From contig NZ_FNCP01000021.1 of the NCBI RefSeq assembly GCF_900100785.1, positions 1 through 64,000 on the forward strand: DNA of 64,000 nucleotides, written 5' to 3'. This DNA is from Desulfosporosinus hippei DSM 8344 (GTDB lineage Bacteria; Bacillota; Desulfitobacteriia; Desulfitobacteriales; Desulfitobacteriaceae). Position numbers and translations under genes: made by a program. How positions within the stretch are numbered: the first letter of the stretch is position 1; each line of letters begins with the position of its first letter. Below the pieces are notes generated by a model. It was given only the letters and a program-made list of their open reading frames with translations. It searched no databases and had not been told where the DNA came from. Positions 36,415 to 45,257 of this stretch are shown here, piece by piece.

Positions 36415-36579
36415 TATCCAATTATAGATTTTTGTCTTGGCTTCTGAGATGGTTTTAAATATTTTAAGAGTAAGCTAGCCTGAGGGTATTAATTCCTACA
36501 TTCAGCTTAAACGAGCTTATGAAGTGTATTGATTATAACGAGGATCGTCCGTGTCCTGGTTCTCTGTCTTGTATGACAA

Positions 36580-37680
36580 TTATTCTGTAATGAGAATCAA
36601 TTCGTGAGAGCACAAAATCTGATTCTTCCCTTCTGATTTTGCCTGGTATAATAGTTGATCAACAAAATTAAAGAGTATATTGCGCTTATAATACGGATCT
36701 AGGCAAACCCCTCCAGCTACTCCCCCACTAATGGTTACAGTAATCGCTTGATTATCGATACTAAAAACATGGGCAGCAATAGTATTTCTAATCCTTTCAC
36801 AAATCTCGGCACTGTCTTTTGACAAAGTATCTGGAAATATGATAGCAAATTCTTCTCCGCCATATCTGGCAGCAACGTCAGTTTTTCTAATGTTAGCTTG
36901 AATTAAGCAGGAAATTTCTTGTAAGATCTTATCTCCCGCTAAATGCCCATAAGTATCATTAATTTTCTTGAAATCATCAATATCCAAGATAGCAAGACTG
37001 AAAGCACTTTTAGACTTACAGGAACGAAGAATAATATCCTTGTAATAAATGTAAAAAGTCTTGTGATTATTTAGATTGGTTAAAAAATCTTTACTGACCA
37101 TTTCGTTGAGCATATGGTTTTTATGTTCCAGATCATCATACATGTAGCACATTTTGTTTTCCAATTTATTAATCTCGTCAACCATAGTAGACATGATATG
37201 TCCCAATAAATAAAACAACAAGATATGCACAACCACATCTAAGGAAGCTAATGCTGTCAGATCCTCCTGAATAATCACCAGAACTACATAACACATGGCT
37301 GTGAAATAACTACAAACCTTGGTGAGTTTGCGATTAGAAATCATAGTAATTAACACGAGATATATATAGAACAAATGCGAAAGAATATAAAAAAAATCCC
37401 GGGCTAAATATAAGAAAAAGCAAAGGAAAATACCATCAAGAAAGATACTCCAAGCAACTGGAAAGTAGTCCTCTGCCCCCTTAAAATAAACCTTGTGCAC
37501 GAATATCCCTACTTTGACAATAACAAATGATGTATATACAATTACAAAAATCAGGCTATATGTAAACTCGTTTTGAAAGAAATATTTATAAAGAAGAATG
37601 ATACCAAAAATACTCATCACCTGAAGGGCAAGGTAAAACTCATAAATTACTCTTGAGCGAAACTCATGAACATTATTCAC
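36580..37680 (-). CDS. Membrane-bound diguanylate cyclase
   Basis: The N-terminal 170 residues contain about six transmembrane helices with no known sensor fold that I can name. A short coiled coil leads into a GGDEF domain with the active-site motif RYGGEEF, so it should make cyclic di-GMP. No RxxD inhibitory site is obvious. I choose GTG 37680 because AAAGGAG lies seven bases upstream; the frame opens at 37743 without a ribosome site. It is divergent from the DtxR-type regulator, and the shared 5' region contains two metal-regulator-like palindromes. Confidence 0.88.
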   Translation of the reverse strand: MNNVHEFRSRVIYEFYLALQVMSIFGIILLYKYFFQNEFTYSLIFVIVYTSFVIVKVGIFVHKVYFKGAEDYFPVAWSIFLDGIFLCFFLYLARDFFYILSHLFYIYLVLITMISNRKLTKVCSYFTAMCYVVLVIIQEDLTALASLDVVVHILLFYLLGHIMSTMVDEINKLENKMCYMYDDLEHKNHMLNEMVSKDFLTNLNNHKTFYIYYKDIILRSCKSKSAFSLAILDIDDFKKINDTYGHLAGDKILQEISCLIQANIRKTDVAARYGGEEFAIIFPDTLSKDSAEICERIRNTIAAHVFSIDNQAITVTISGGVAGGVCLDPYYKRNILFNFVDQLLYQAKSEGKNQILCSHELILITE

Positions 37681-37820
37681 ATGGCAACTCCTTTCTGGAT
37701 AACTATAGTCATTATTCATTTTCCAATCTTTTTGCTTTAGCACTGGTAAAATAGGGTTACTTTTAGTCGAACAAAGCTACTAAATCTTGCATTCAAGGAT
37801 TAGTAATATACTCATAAATT

Positions 37821-37878
37821 TGTTAGAGTAGGCTTACTTTATCGTTATTAAGGTGCAAATTGTTAGATCTGTCTAACA
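37821..37878. promoter_or_regulatory. Two DtxR-like palindromes in the cyclase/regulator intergenic region
   Basis: TGTTAG-AGTAGG-CTTACT at 37821-37838 and TGTTAG-ATCTGT-CTAACA at 37861-37878 share the GTTAG-N6-CTAAC core; their centres are 40 bp apart. They lie in the 377-bp gap between divergent genes and may give autoregulation of the regulator or control of the cyclase. Confidence 0.5.
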
Positions 37879-38057
37879 TTTTATGGTCTGCTTAATTATT
37901 TGTCAAGATACATTATAAGCATACACGGTATTCGGATTTTTCAAGAGCGAAAAAAACTCACTTTTAGCAAAAAGTTATCCTATAGCTTACGGTTGATTTT
38001 TATAAAGAAATATGAAAAACTATAATAGTAGCTCATACTCTTAAAGGAGAATGTTTA

Positions 38058-38438
38058 ATGGGAAAGTTAACATTTGCTATGGAAAACTATTTAGAAGCGA
38101 TATATGAACTTTCAACCGACGGAACAGGAGCAAGAATTTCAGATATTGCCGAACGATTAGGGGTCACAAAGGCCAGCGCCAACAGTGCTATGTCTACCCT
38201 TTCAGAAAAAGGATTGATCATCAATGAAAAATACAAGGAAATATTTCTAACTCCTACCGGACGTGAGTTTGCAGAGTTCACATCAAAAAAACACCAAGTC
38301 ATCGAACAGTTTTTTACCCAGATACTAAAAGTTGACATAGCCATTGCAGATCAGGACGCTTGTGCAATTGAGCATGTCATCAGCAATGATTCAATTCATG
38401 CCATGCAAGAGTTTCTTATTAAGAAATCAAAAAACTAA
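38058..38438 (+). CDS. DtxR/MntR-family metal-dependent regulator
   Basis: The 126-residue protein has the N-terminal winged helix (ISDIAERLGVTKASANSAMSTLSEKGLI) and a dimerisation helix region with the metal-site signature HQVIEQFFTQIL and ACAIEHVISNDSIHAM. It matches short MntR-type members without an SH3 domain. It should repress metal-uptake genes when loaded with Fe(II) or Mn(II). AAAGGAG precedes the ATG. Palindromes upstream and near feoA/feoB make it the best candidate for their regulator. Confidence 0.9.
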   Translation: MGKLTFAMENYLEAIYELSTDGTGARISDIAERLGVTKASANSAMSTLSEKGLIINEKYKEIFLTPTGREFAEFTSKKHQVIEQFFTQILKVDIAIADQDACAIEHVISNDSIHAMQEFLIKKSKN

Positions 38439-38456
38439 CCTACATTGAGCGAATAT

Positions 38457-38494
38457 AAAAAGGCCTTTTCCCACATTAATGGGAAGAGGCCTTT
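38457..38494 (+). terminator. Terminator of the DtxR-type gene
   Basis: AAAAGGCCTTTTCCCA / TGGGAAGAGGCCTTTT, about 20 bp past the stop. Confidence 0.85.
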
Positions 38495-38527
38495 TGTGTC
38501 GGCATTCACCTTTTTTATGACATCTGA

Positions 38528-38863
38528 TTATTCTGCTGTTTTCTTTTCCTCGCTCTGACTTACTGTAGTTTCACTCTTGGGGGGATTTCCGTGGTGTCCA
38601 TGGTGTCCATGGTGTCCATGCTGGCAATGCCCATGCCCTCCGCCATGATGAGCATGATGTTTATGCATTGCTTTAAAAAACTGATGAATCGGGGATTCGC
38701 CGCCGGGATGTTCGAACCCGGCTTGTTTAGCTTTCTCTCTGAAATTCAAGAAGGCTTCAAAGGCTTCTAATTTCCCTCTTAGTTTCTCTTTGTTGCCCTT
38801 GAGGGTCACTGTGAAGCCTTCATCGTTTTCTGTAAAGCTGAACTCAAAGTTCTCTAAACTCAT
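38528..38863 (-). CDS. Small protein with His-rich tail
   Basis: The first 65 residues of the 111-residue product are an ordinary soluble domain (NFEFSFTENDEGFTVTLKG) that I do not recognise. Residues about 67-92 consist mainly of His and Gly (KHHAHHGGGHGHCQHGHH), suggesting nickel, zinc or other metal binding. Three perfect 9-bp units (38592-38618) encode part of the HGH repeats. It is close to the iron genes but on its own promoter side. Confidence 0.65.
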   Translation of the reverse strand: MSLENFEFSFTENDEGFTVTLKGNKEKLRGKLEAFEAFLNFREKAKQAGFEHPGGESPIHQFFKAMHKHHAHHGGGHGHCQHGHHGHHGHHGNPPKSETTVSQSEEKKTAE

Positions 38864-38959
38864 TAATAAGCACTCCTTTTCAAATGTTATATTTTAATGG
38901 ATATGAACCTCATTCTAATAACTCCTGGAACCAGTCCTATTCTGCGCTGACATTGTTGC

Positions 38960-40672
38960 TTAGGGATGAAAACGAGGCTTTTGAAATCCTGAAGATCCAC
39001 CCCTGCTCCTGCCACTATGCCCCATTCTCTTTCTTCCCGAAGAACCTGAATTGGATTTCAGAAAGGAAGCGAAGGTAAGCCCGGCAAGAATAATTAGCAT
39101 TAATCCCACCTTAAAATAGGAACCCTCGAGCAAAATAGTTCCTGAAATCAAGAACCCACTGCTAATAATCGCCCTCACAATCCGGCTTGTCTGGTCCTTC
39201 TGGCTCTGTAAAAGATTCGACTCAAAACTCCTGGAAGGATGAAGTCTGATCTCGCCACCTTCGAGACCTGAAATAAACCGATTTAATTTTTCGGGCAGAG
39301 TAACAACCTCTGTCAGGGTTTTTTTGGCCTGATCGATAATAAAGCCTGTAGGGTTGTTTCCCGCTGCTTCCCCGGCCAACAACTCTTCCGCATAGGGCCG
39401 AAGGGTCTTAATAAGATCAAGCTGAGGATTCAGTCCTCCACAAATCCCCATGATAGTTAACAGGGACTTTCCTAAAAACAGGGTTCGAGCCGGAATTTGA
39501 AAAGGCTGAGAATACATAAACTCTCTCAACTCCAAGAGCAATTCTTCGGAATTGACGTTTCTCAGATTGGGATCCTCAAAGACATTAGCTAAGATCAATT
39601 TTAACCCCTTCGCCAAAGTCTGTTTGTCAGCATGGGATCGAAGAAATCCCAAGTTTTCAAAGACAGTTACCATCTGATCCGTATCTTTCTTAAACACGGC
39701 TAGAATAAAGGCCATCAATTCTTCCCGCATGCCTTTTTCAATCCGCCCTACCATTCCAAAATCTATAAATATAAGAGTACCATCCTCTTTAACTAATAAA
39801 TTTCCGGGATGGGGATCAGCATGAAAAAATGCATCAGAGAGTAATTGCTGAACATAGGCCGAAATCAAAGTATCTGCCAGTTCTGCCCTGTCAATTCCTG
39901 CCCTGGCCAGGTTCTCGTAATCGTTCACCTTACAGCCTGTGACGTATTCCATCACTAAGACATGCTGAGTCGTGTACTCCCAATGGACTTCAGGTACGTT
40001 AATTCGCGAGTCCCCTGAGAAATTTGCCCGGAAGATATCCGCGTGTTGACCTTCTTTGAGGTAATCCAGTTCATCCTGAGTAGTTTCCACGAACTCGTTA
40101 TAGATCTGCTCCAAATCCACCGCAGCACGTATCTTGGGGTAGCGCTTGGCAAAGGTCACCATAAAGCGAAGGGCGTTGAAGTCTGTCTGAATGATTTTCT
40201 CAATCCCGGGTCGCAAGACCTTAACCGCTACTTTATTCTGTCCCTGAATCTCAGCGACATGAACTTGCCCCAAGGAAGCAGAAGCAATCGCTTCTCTGGA
40301 AAAATTCAAAAAAACTTCAGAAATCGGTTTGCCATATTCCTCTTCAATCCGCTTAATAATTTCCTCGGTACCTACCGGCTTAACAGCGTCCTGCAGCTTG
40401 GAAAGTTCATTTGTGTATTCCTCTGGCAGAACATCCACCCTGGCACTAAAAAACTGCCCTAGTTTGATAAGAAGCCCACCCAGTTCCGTCGCCGTCTCTG
40501 TAAATACAGCAGCTTGTTTCCCATATACCCCTTTGATTTGCTTCTGATAGTTTTCGTCACTTAGAAATCTCTTTTTTTTATTTATCCACCAGAGCTGAAA
40601 TACAAATTGGAGGAACATTGAGATAATCCTTCGAAAGCGTTTATCCTTAATAAATCTAATAATGATCGGCAT
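38960..40672 (-). CDS. UbiB/ABC1-family atypical kinase
   Basis: The 570-residue product has the family's KxGQ motif in LIKLGQFFSARVDVLPEEY near residue 72, the ATP lysine in KVAVKVLRPG, and the catalytic block HADPHPGNLLVKEDGTLIFIDFGMVG. Two C-terminal hydrophobic helices (about 505-545) anchor it, followed by a Gly/Ser/Arg-rich tail. UbiB proteins support quinone synthesis by ATPase activity in Proteobacteria; in this organism a menaquinone link is possible but not shown. AGGAGG precedes the ATG. Confidence 0.92.
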   Translation of the reverse strand: MPIIIRFIKDKRFRRIISMFLQFVFQLWWINKKKRFLSDENYQKQIKGVYGKQAAVFTETATELGGLLIKLGQFFSARVDVLPEEYTNELSKLQDAVKPVGTEEIIKRIEEEYGKPISEVFLNFSREAIASASLGQVHVAEIQGQNKVAVKVLRPGIEKIIQTDFNALRFMVTFAKRYPKIRAAVDLEQIYNEFVETTQDELDYLKEGQHADIFRANFSGDSRINVPEVHWEYTTQHVLVMEYVTGCKVNDYENLARAGIDRAELADTLISAYVQQLLSDAFFHADPHPGNLLVKEDGTLIFIDFGMVGRIEKGMREELMAFILAVFKKDTDQMVTVFENLGFLRSHADKQTLAKGLKLILANVFEDPNLRNVNSEELLLELREFMYSQPFQIPARTLFLGKSLLTIMGICGGLNPQLDLIKTLRPYAEELLAGEAAGNNPTGFIIDQAKKTLTEVVTLPEKLNRFISGLEGGEIRLHPSRSFESNLLQSQKDQTSRIVRAIISSGFLISGTILLEGSYFKVGLMLIILAGLTFASFLKSNSGSSGRKRMGHSGRSRGGSSGFQKPRFHP

Positions 40673-40766
40673 CTAATTCCTCCTAGTTACAACCTTGCAC
40701 TTTATGTTTACTTAAGTTGAGTCAGACTTTAAACATTCCTCTTCCTCCGGTAATGCTGATTAAGCC

Positions 40767-41033
40767 CTATTCTTTGGTTTTATTCGGATCCGAATCCTTT
40801 TCGCAAGAATTAAACAGCTCTTCAAAGAACCTACTTTTTCTGAACATCATATCGGCAAATCTGGTCATGACATCTGATTTAAATAAGATTACAATCCCTC
40901 TTCTCTTATTGCCAAGCACGATTAGCTTTTCACCGGGTACGATACCGATCTCTTCTCTGGCCTCGGCAGGAATAACAACTTGTCCGCGTTCTCCCATAAC
41001 TGTCGAGCCATAGAACTTACCATGATGCATCAT
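40767..41033 (-). CDS. AbrB/SpoVT-type DNA-binding regulator
   Basis: The 88-residue product (start ATG 41033, with AGAGGTGG five bases upstream) has the swapped-hairpin signature GERGQVVIPAEAREEIGIVPGEKLIVLG. A C-terminal tail of about 35 residues is charged. It is probably a transcription regulator or the antitoxin half of a toxin-antitoxin pair, but no toxin gene is adjacent. A perfect palindrome directly upstream suggests autoregulation. Confidence 0.85.
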   Translation of the reverse strand: MMHHGKFYGSTVMGERGQVVIPAEAREEIGIVPGEKLIVLGNKRRGIVILFKSDVMTRFADMMFRKSRFFEELFNSCEKDSDPNKTKE

Positions 41034-41046
41034 TCTTACCACCTCT

Positions 41047-41070
41047 ATAAGTATGATACATCATACTTAT
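41047..41070 (-). promoter_or_regulatory. Perfect palindrome before the AbrB-type gene
   Basis: ATAAGTATGA-TACA-TCATACTTAT, ten-base arms, with another TCATACTT half-site at 41070-41077. It lies just upstream of the ribosome site of the AbrB-type gene. Probable operator. Confidence 0.6.
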
Positions 41071-41153
41071 CATACTTGCAACATATTCCTGTTCGAAAGG
41101 GAGCTAAAGGCTGTAGACGGTACACACCAGGATACTAATCTACTTCAGCAAAA

Positions 41154-41194
41154 AAGGACTGCAACAAACTAAATTCCAGTTTGTTGCAGTCCTT
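41154..41194 (-). terminator. dms operon terminator
   Basis: A perfect 17-bp stem AAGGACTGCAACAAACT / AGTTTGTTGCAGTCCTT with a 7-nt loop, 24 bp after the dmsC stop. Confidence 0.85.
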
Positions 41195-41217
41195 GATTAT
41201 TAGTTAATATTCTTCAA

Positions 41218-42093
41218 TTAGCCGACCATAATAGACACTGCAGAAGCATAGAATACATATCTGCCAATAAATTCTCCGACAAGAATTAAGGCCACAGCTA
41301 AGAGAATACTGTTTGCAGGAAGAGTTTTCACTCCCTTGCTTTGCTTTGATATAAGGTTTGTAAGCATAATAACTCCGACGAGTGAGAATGCCCACCTTAT
41401 GATTAGAGGAATCAGGTAGCTGCCGGTTAAGAGCATGCTTGAAGCTTGGGCAGCCGGGTCGCCACTATTTAGATTACCAAAGAAAACCGGCAGGTAGATC
41501 AGGGGTATAATCAAGGCCACTGCACCTACATAACAGACCTTTTTAAGGACCGCCATCACCTCAGAGGATAAAGTCTGTCCTTTGGCTATATGCCCAATCA
41601 GAGCTATGGCCCCGGCGCATCCCAACACGAAGGTAGCGCCAAAGAAGGCAATATAGGTATGGGCATTGGACCAGGCAGGACGGATGGAATTGCTATAGAT
41701 ACTTGCCATGCTAAGGATGGTTAATAGTCCGACAAAAGAAGTAAGCCACCCCAGACTGTTGCCTGAACTTTCTTTCTGATAAGCCTTGTAAGTGAAAAAC
41801 CATAGAACTAAAAATCCTCCGGCTGTGAGTATTTCACGACTTAACCATGACGATCCTAAGTTCAAGAGAGATCGATAGGCACCAAATGGGGTACCCAGGT
41901 GAAAGAGGGAGAAGATTAGAGCCAGGGCCATGAGTGGACCGACTGCTCCAATGCCGAAATTCGTAAGATTTCGAGCTGCTAAGGCATCTTTTGGGGCTAA
42001 CAGGGAACGCACGAGCACTAGCAGAATAAAACTTCCAATTGCTAGTTGACTGATTAGAGTAAACATCATTAAGGGCCATTCTTCAGCAAACAT
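41218..42093 (-). CDS. dmsC: DmsC-type membrane anchor subunit
   Basis: The 291-residue protein has eight hydrophobic segments and matches the DMSO reductase anchor pattern (EWPLMMFTLISQLAIGSFILL, HLGTPFGAYRSLLNLGSSWLSREI). It would oxidise menaquinol and pass electrons to the FeS subunit. It follows dmsB by 30 bp and ends the operon. Confidence 0.93.
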   Translation of the reverse strand: MFAEEWPLMMFTLISQLAIGSFILLVLVRSLLAPKDALAARNLTNFGIGAVGPLMALALIFSLFHLGTPFGAYRSLLNLGSSWLSREILTAGGFLVLWFFTYKAYQKESSGNSLGWLTSFVGLLTILSMASIYSNSIRPAWSNAHTYIAFFGATFVLGCAGAIALIGHIAKGQTLSSEVMAVLKKVCYVGAVALIIPLIYLPVFFGNLNSGDPAAQASSMLLTGSYLIPLIIRWAFSLVGVIMLTNLISKQSKGVKTLPANSILLAVALILVGEFIGRYVFYASAVSIMVG

Positions 42094-42123
42094 TGATCAG
42101 GCCTCCTTTATCACTTGCTTGAA

Positions 42124-42675
42124 CTACTTCATAGCTTCTTTATTGGGATGAATAGTCAAATGCGGCTTGGTAATTCCTGAGTCGGGTAATCCTTTGATGT
42201 CTGCTGTACTGCCATATTTTTTACGCAGTTCTTCGATATCCCCAAATTCAAGAGCTCTCATTTGACAAGCTGCTACGCAAGCAGGCTCTTCCCCGGCGTC
42301 AATCAGATCCACACAGAAATTACACTTTCCGGATTTGCCTTTGGATTCGATATATTTAGGTTGACCGTAAGGGCAAGACCAAGTGCACATCTTGCAGCCT
42401 ATGCATTTCCCTTCGTCGAACATGACAATCCCGTCTTTTTCCCTTTTGTACAGGGCCCCGGTAGGACAATTCTTTGTACACTTAGGTTCTGCACAATGAT
42501 TGCAGGCAATCGAGAGATTGTAAGCCCAGGGGTTGGGAAACTCTCCCCCTTCGAAATTATAAACCTTGCGGAAAAGTGTCCCTACTTCCAAATCATTCTT
42601 ATCACTACAGGCAATTTGACATACTTTGCAACTGGTGCAAATCGTCATATCATAATAAAATCCTAGTTGTGCCAT
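42124..42675 (-). CDS. dmsB: DmsB-type iron-sulfur subunit
   Basis: The 183-residue protein has four ferredoxin-like Cys clusters (CTSCKVCQIAC, CNHCAEPKC, CIGCKMCTWSC, CNFC...CVAAC) for four [4Fe-4S] centres. It carries electrons between DmsC and DmsA. It has no signal and would travel with DmsA. It starts 15 bp after dmsA. Confidence 0.95.
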   Translation of the reverse strand: MAQLGFYYDMTICTSCKVCQIACSDKNDLEVGTLFRKVYNFEGGEFPNPWAYNLSIACNHCAEPKCTKNCPTGALYKREKDGIVMFDEGKCIGCKMCTWSCPYGQPKYIESKGKSGKCNFCVDLIDAGEEPACVAACQMRALEFGDIEELRKKYGSTADIKGLPDSGITKPHLTIHPNKEAMK

Positions 42676-42690
42676 TCTTGTTCACCTCTC

Positions 42691-45234
42691 TTAGAAAATA
42701 ATTCGTTGAGGCCATTTGTAATCTGGCTCAAGGGGCTTATCGTACTTTTCAACCTTGACATTACATGAATTATATCCTGAATGGCCTTGACCGGTGGCAA
42801 TGTGTCCATTAATGATCCCGGTACTTCCCGCTTTGTCCACCCCGGCCAGCTCGTCCATCTCAACCCAAGCCCCTTCTCCCAAGGCTACAACCCCCGGCAT
42901 AATACGTTCTGTGACATAGGCAGGACGGATTGCAACTCCGTGACGGCTGCTTACCTTGACAATATCATTAGTCTTAATCCCTAATTTCGCTGCATCGCCG
43001 GCATTCATCCAGAATTCTTGGGGGAAAGCTTCCCTAAGCCAGGGAACATTATCCAAGGTAGAATGGGATCGTCTGTAATAATGGATTGTTACAATCTGGA
43101 AGGGATAGCCGTCTTTGACCCCATCTTCATATCCTTCAAGAGGCGGATCGTATTTCGGAATGGGAGATTTCGTTGAAAAGCCGATTTTATCAATCTTCTT
43201 AGAGAGTGTGTCACAATAGATTTCAAATTTACCGCTGGGAGTAGCTAGTTTTTTGCCAACGGGGTCAGCCAGAAAATCCTCAAAACTCGTAAATTCCAAT
43301 TTATCTCCGCGAGATCTGGGAACTTGGTAAATTCCCTTTTCTTTGAATTCCTGATAGGAAATGCGCCCAGTCTGGGGTGTTCCCTTCGCTCCGAGAGCTT
43401 GAATGTCTTCAGCGGTAAAGGTAACCAGTTTTTCATAGCCCGATCCATCGGCTTTCATAACTGTAGCTCCGGCGATCTGATTATATAATTCTTGTTCCTC
43501 TGTAATTGGGTTAACTATTTTGGTATCTACCCCTAAGCGCTTAGCGATTTCTGTCACAATCCACATATCACTTTTGGCTTCAAATAACGGCTTGATTACT
43601 TGGGTATGGTAAATGAGGATTTCCCGGTTTCCGGTCAGTAACCCGCCAAGTCTCTCCCACTGGGAGGTAACCGGCAATACCAAGTCAGAGTACCTAGCGT
43701 CAGTGGTCAAGAACAGATTCTGAGCAACGGCAAACTCCACCTTTTTATGAGCTTCAATCCCTCTGGTCGCGCCTGCTCTCTGATTCAAGGTATGACTAAA
43801 CCAGTTCCAGATCATCTGGATATTAACGTCAACTTTCTTACCTTTACTTTCTGTAAATTGACCATCGAGAACTGCATCCCACATTTCCCCGCTATTGATT
43901 CGACTTTTCGCGATGGGGTTATTTACTTTAGGTATACCATTGCCTCCTGGCTGAACTAAAGCCGGGCCGGCATTCGTTGCCGAATTATGCATATTAGGAC
44001 TTACTCCGGCACCCGGAATCCCTATATTTCCTGTCATATAAGCCAAAGTCATCATGGCATGAGGCAAGTGTTCACCATTATTAATTCGGGCTGGTGCTCC
44101 TCCGGAAATGATAGCTGCCGGCTTAGTTGTTGCATATTCATGAGCAAACTTCTTAATAATGTCCACGCTGACACCACAAATTTCCGAAGCCCATTCCGGA
44201 GTCTTTGGTGTTCCGTCAAAGGTTCCCAGCACATAATCCTTAAAGTTTTCTTTAGGGTCTGCACCTGCGGGCATATGATCAGCGTCAAAACCAATGGTGC
44301 AATTATTCAAGAAATTCTGGTCGAGTAAATTGTTGGTAATGATATAATGGGCCATACCTAAGAGCAAGGTAGTATCTGTTGCCGGACGAACGGGAATCCA
44401 TTGATCTCCCAAGGTTCGGGCAGACTCAGTATAAAGTGGATCAATAACAATAAACTTTGCCCCTGCCTTTTTAGCTTGCAAATAGTTATAGGTAGGAAGA
44501 CCTTGACTGGATTGAGCAGGGTTAGCTCCCCAGAGGATGATGAGTTTGGAATCACGCAATCTAAACCGGTCATTTCCTGAAGATGCACCATTGTTGGGCA
44601 GCCCTGTCACAGTACTATAAACGTCAGGCCATGATCCCCAGGAAACATTCCCCCAGCGCTCAGTACAGCCTCCATAAGCATTTAAGAGACGTTGAGGTTC
44701 CATTCCACCGCCGGAACCACCGGCAGGGGCAAAGAAACTGGCATTTCCGTACTTATCTTTGATCCGCATTATTTCACTTGCCATAATATCCAAAGCTTCA
44801 TCCCAACTGATCCGGACCCACTCGTCCTTACCCCGCAACTCTTTCTTTCCGCCGCCAGGTTCCCAGTTCTTCCGTTTCATTGGGTATTTCAGGCGATCCG
44901 CTCCCAGCACCATCTTTCGGTGGGAGCGTCCCCGAGCACAGCCCCTTTGCTGGGGAAAGTCTGGGCTATCAGGATGAGTATCATCGGTTTTCTGCCGAAT
45001 AACAACCCCTTCGACAACATAGGCTTTGTTAAGACAGCGGCCTCCGCAGTTATGCCAGCAAGCTGCTGTAATCCATTCGCCTTCCATTTGAGATAACTCG
45101 GCCGCCTTATCCGCATCAACCTTTTGCAACCCGCACCCAGGCAGAGTGACGGCGGCAACTGCACCTGCAGACAAACCAAGAAACGACCTTCTGTTTAACT
45201 TGTGGTTAATTGCTTTCTCGACCAGATTCGCCAT
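42691..45234 (-). CDS. dmsA: DmsA-type molybdopterin oxidoreductase, catalytic subunit
   Basis: The 847-residue protein has a Tat signal LNRRSFLGLSAGAVAAVTLPGC near residues 13-34; the Cys in LPGC could also be a lipobox. It then has an N-terminal [4Fe-4S] motif (CWHNCGGRC, with a fourth Cys about 30 residues on) and the MGD-binding domains of the DMSO reductase family (WDEALDIMASEI, ILWGANPAQSS). Substrate may be DMSO, TMAO or another oxide. I choose ATG 45234 because GGAGGTG precedes it; the ATG at 45252 overlaps that ribosome site. Confidence 0.93.
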   Translation of the reverse strand: MANLVEKAINHKLNRRSFLGLSAGAVAAVTLPGCGLQKVDADKAAELSQMEGEWITAACWHNCGGRCLNKAYVVEGVVIRQKTDDTHPDSPDFPQQRGCARGRSHRKMVLGADRLKYPMKRKNWEPGGGKKELRGKDEWVRISWDEALDIMASEIMRIKDKYGNASFFAPAGGSGGGMEPQRLLNAYGGCTERWGNVSWGSWPDVYSTVTGLPNNGASSGNDRFRLRDSKLIILWGANPAQSSQGLPTYNYLQAKKAGAKFIVIDPLYTESARTLGDQWIPVRPATDTTLLLGMAHYIITNNLLDQNFLNNCTIGFDADHMPAGADPKENFKDYVLGTFDGTPKTPEWASEICGVSVDIIKKFAHEYATTKPAAIISGGAPARINNGEHLPHAMMTLAYMTGNIGIPGAGVSPNMHNSATNAGPALVQPGGNGIPKVNNPIAKSRINSGEMWDAVLDGQFTESKGKKVDVNIQMIWNWFSHTLNQRAGATRGIEAHKKVEFAVAQNLFLTTDARYSDLVLPVTSQWERLGGLLTGNREILIYHTQVIKPLFEAKSDMWIVTEIAKRLGVDTKIVNPITEEQELYNQIAGATVMKADGSGYEKLVTFTAEDIQALGAKGTPQTGRISYQEFKEKGIYQVPRSRGDKLEFTSFEDFLADPVGKKLATPSGKFEIYCDTLSKKIDKIGFSTKSPIPKYDPPLEGYEDGVKDGYPFQIVTIHYYRRSHSTLDNVPWLREAFPQEFWMNAGDAAKLGIKTNDIVKVSSRHGVAIRPAYVTERIMPGVVALGEGAWVEMDELAGVDKAGSTGIINGHIATGQGHSGYNSCNVKVEKYDKPLEPDYKWPQRIIF

Positions 45235-45257
45235 AGTGGATTTCACCTCCATAGAAA

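Noticed and set aside
44692-45096. Plus-strand 134-codon frame opposite dmsA
   Set aside because: Antisense shadow of a conserved FeS and signal-peptide region.
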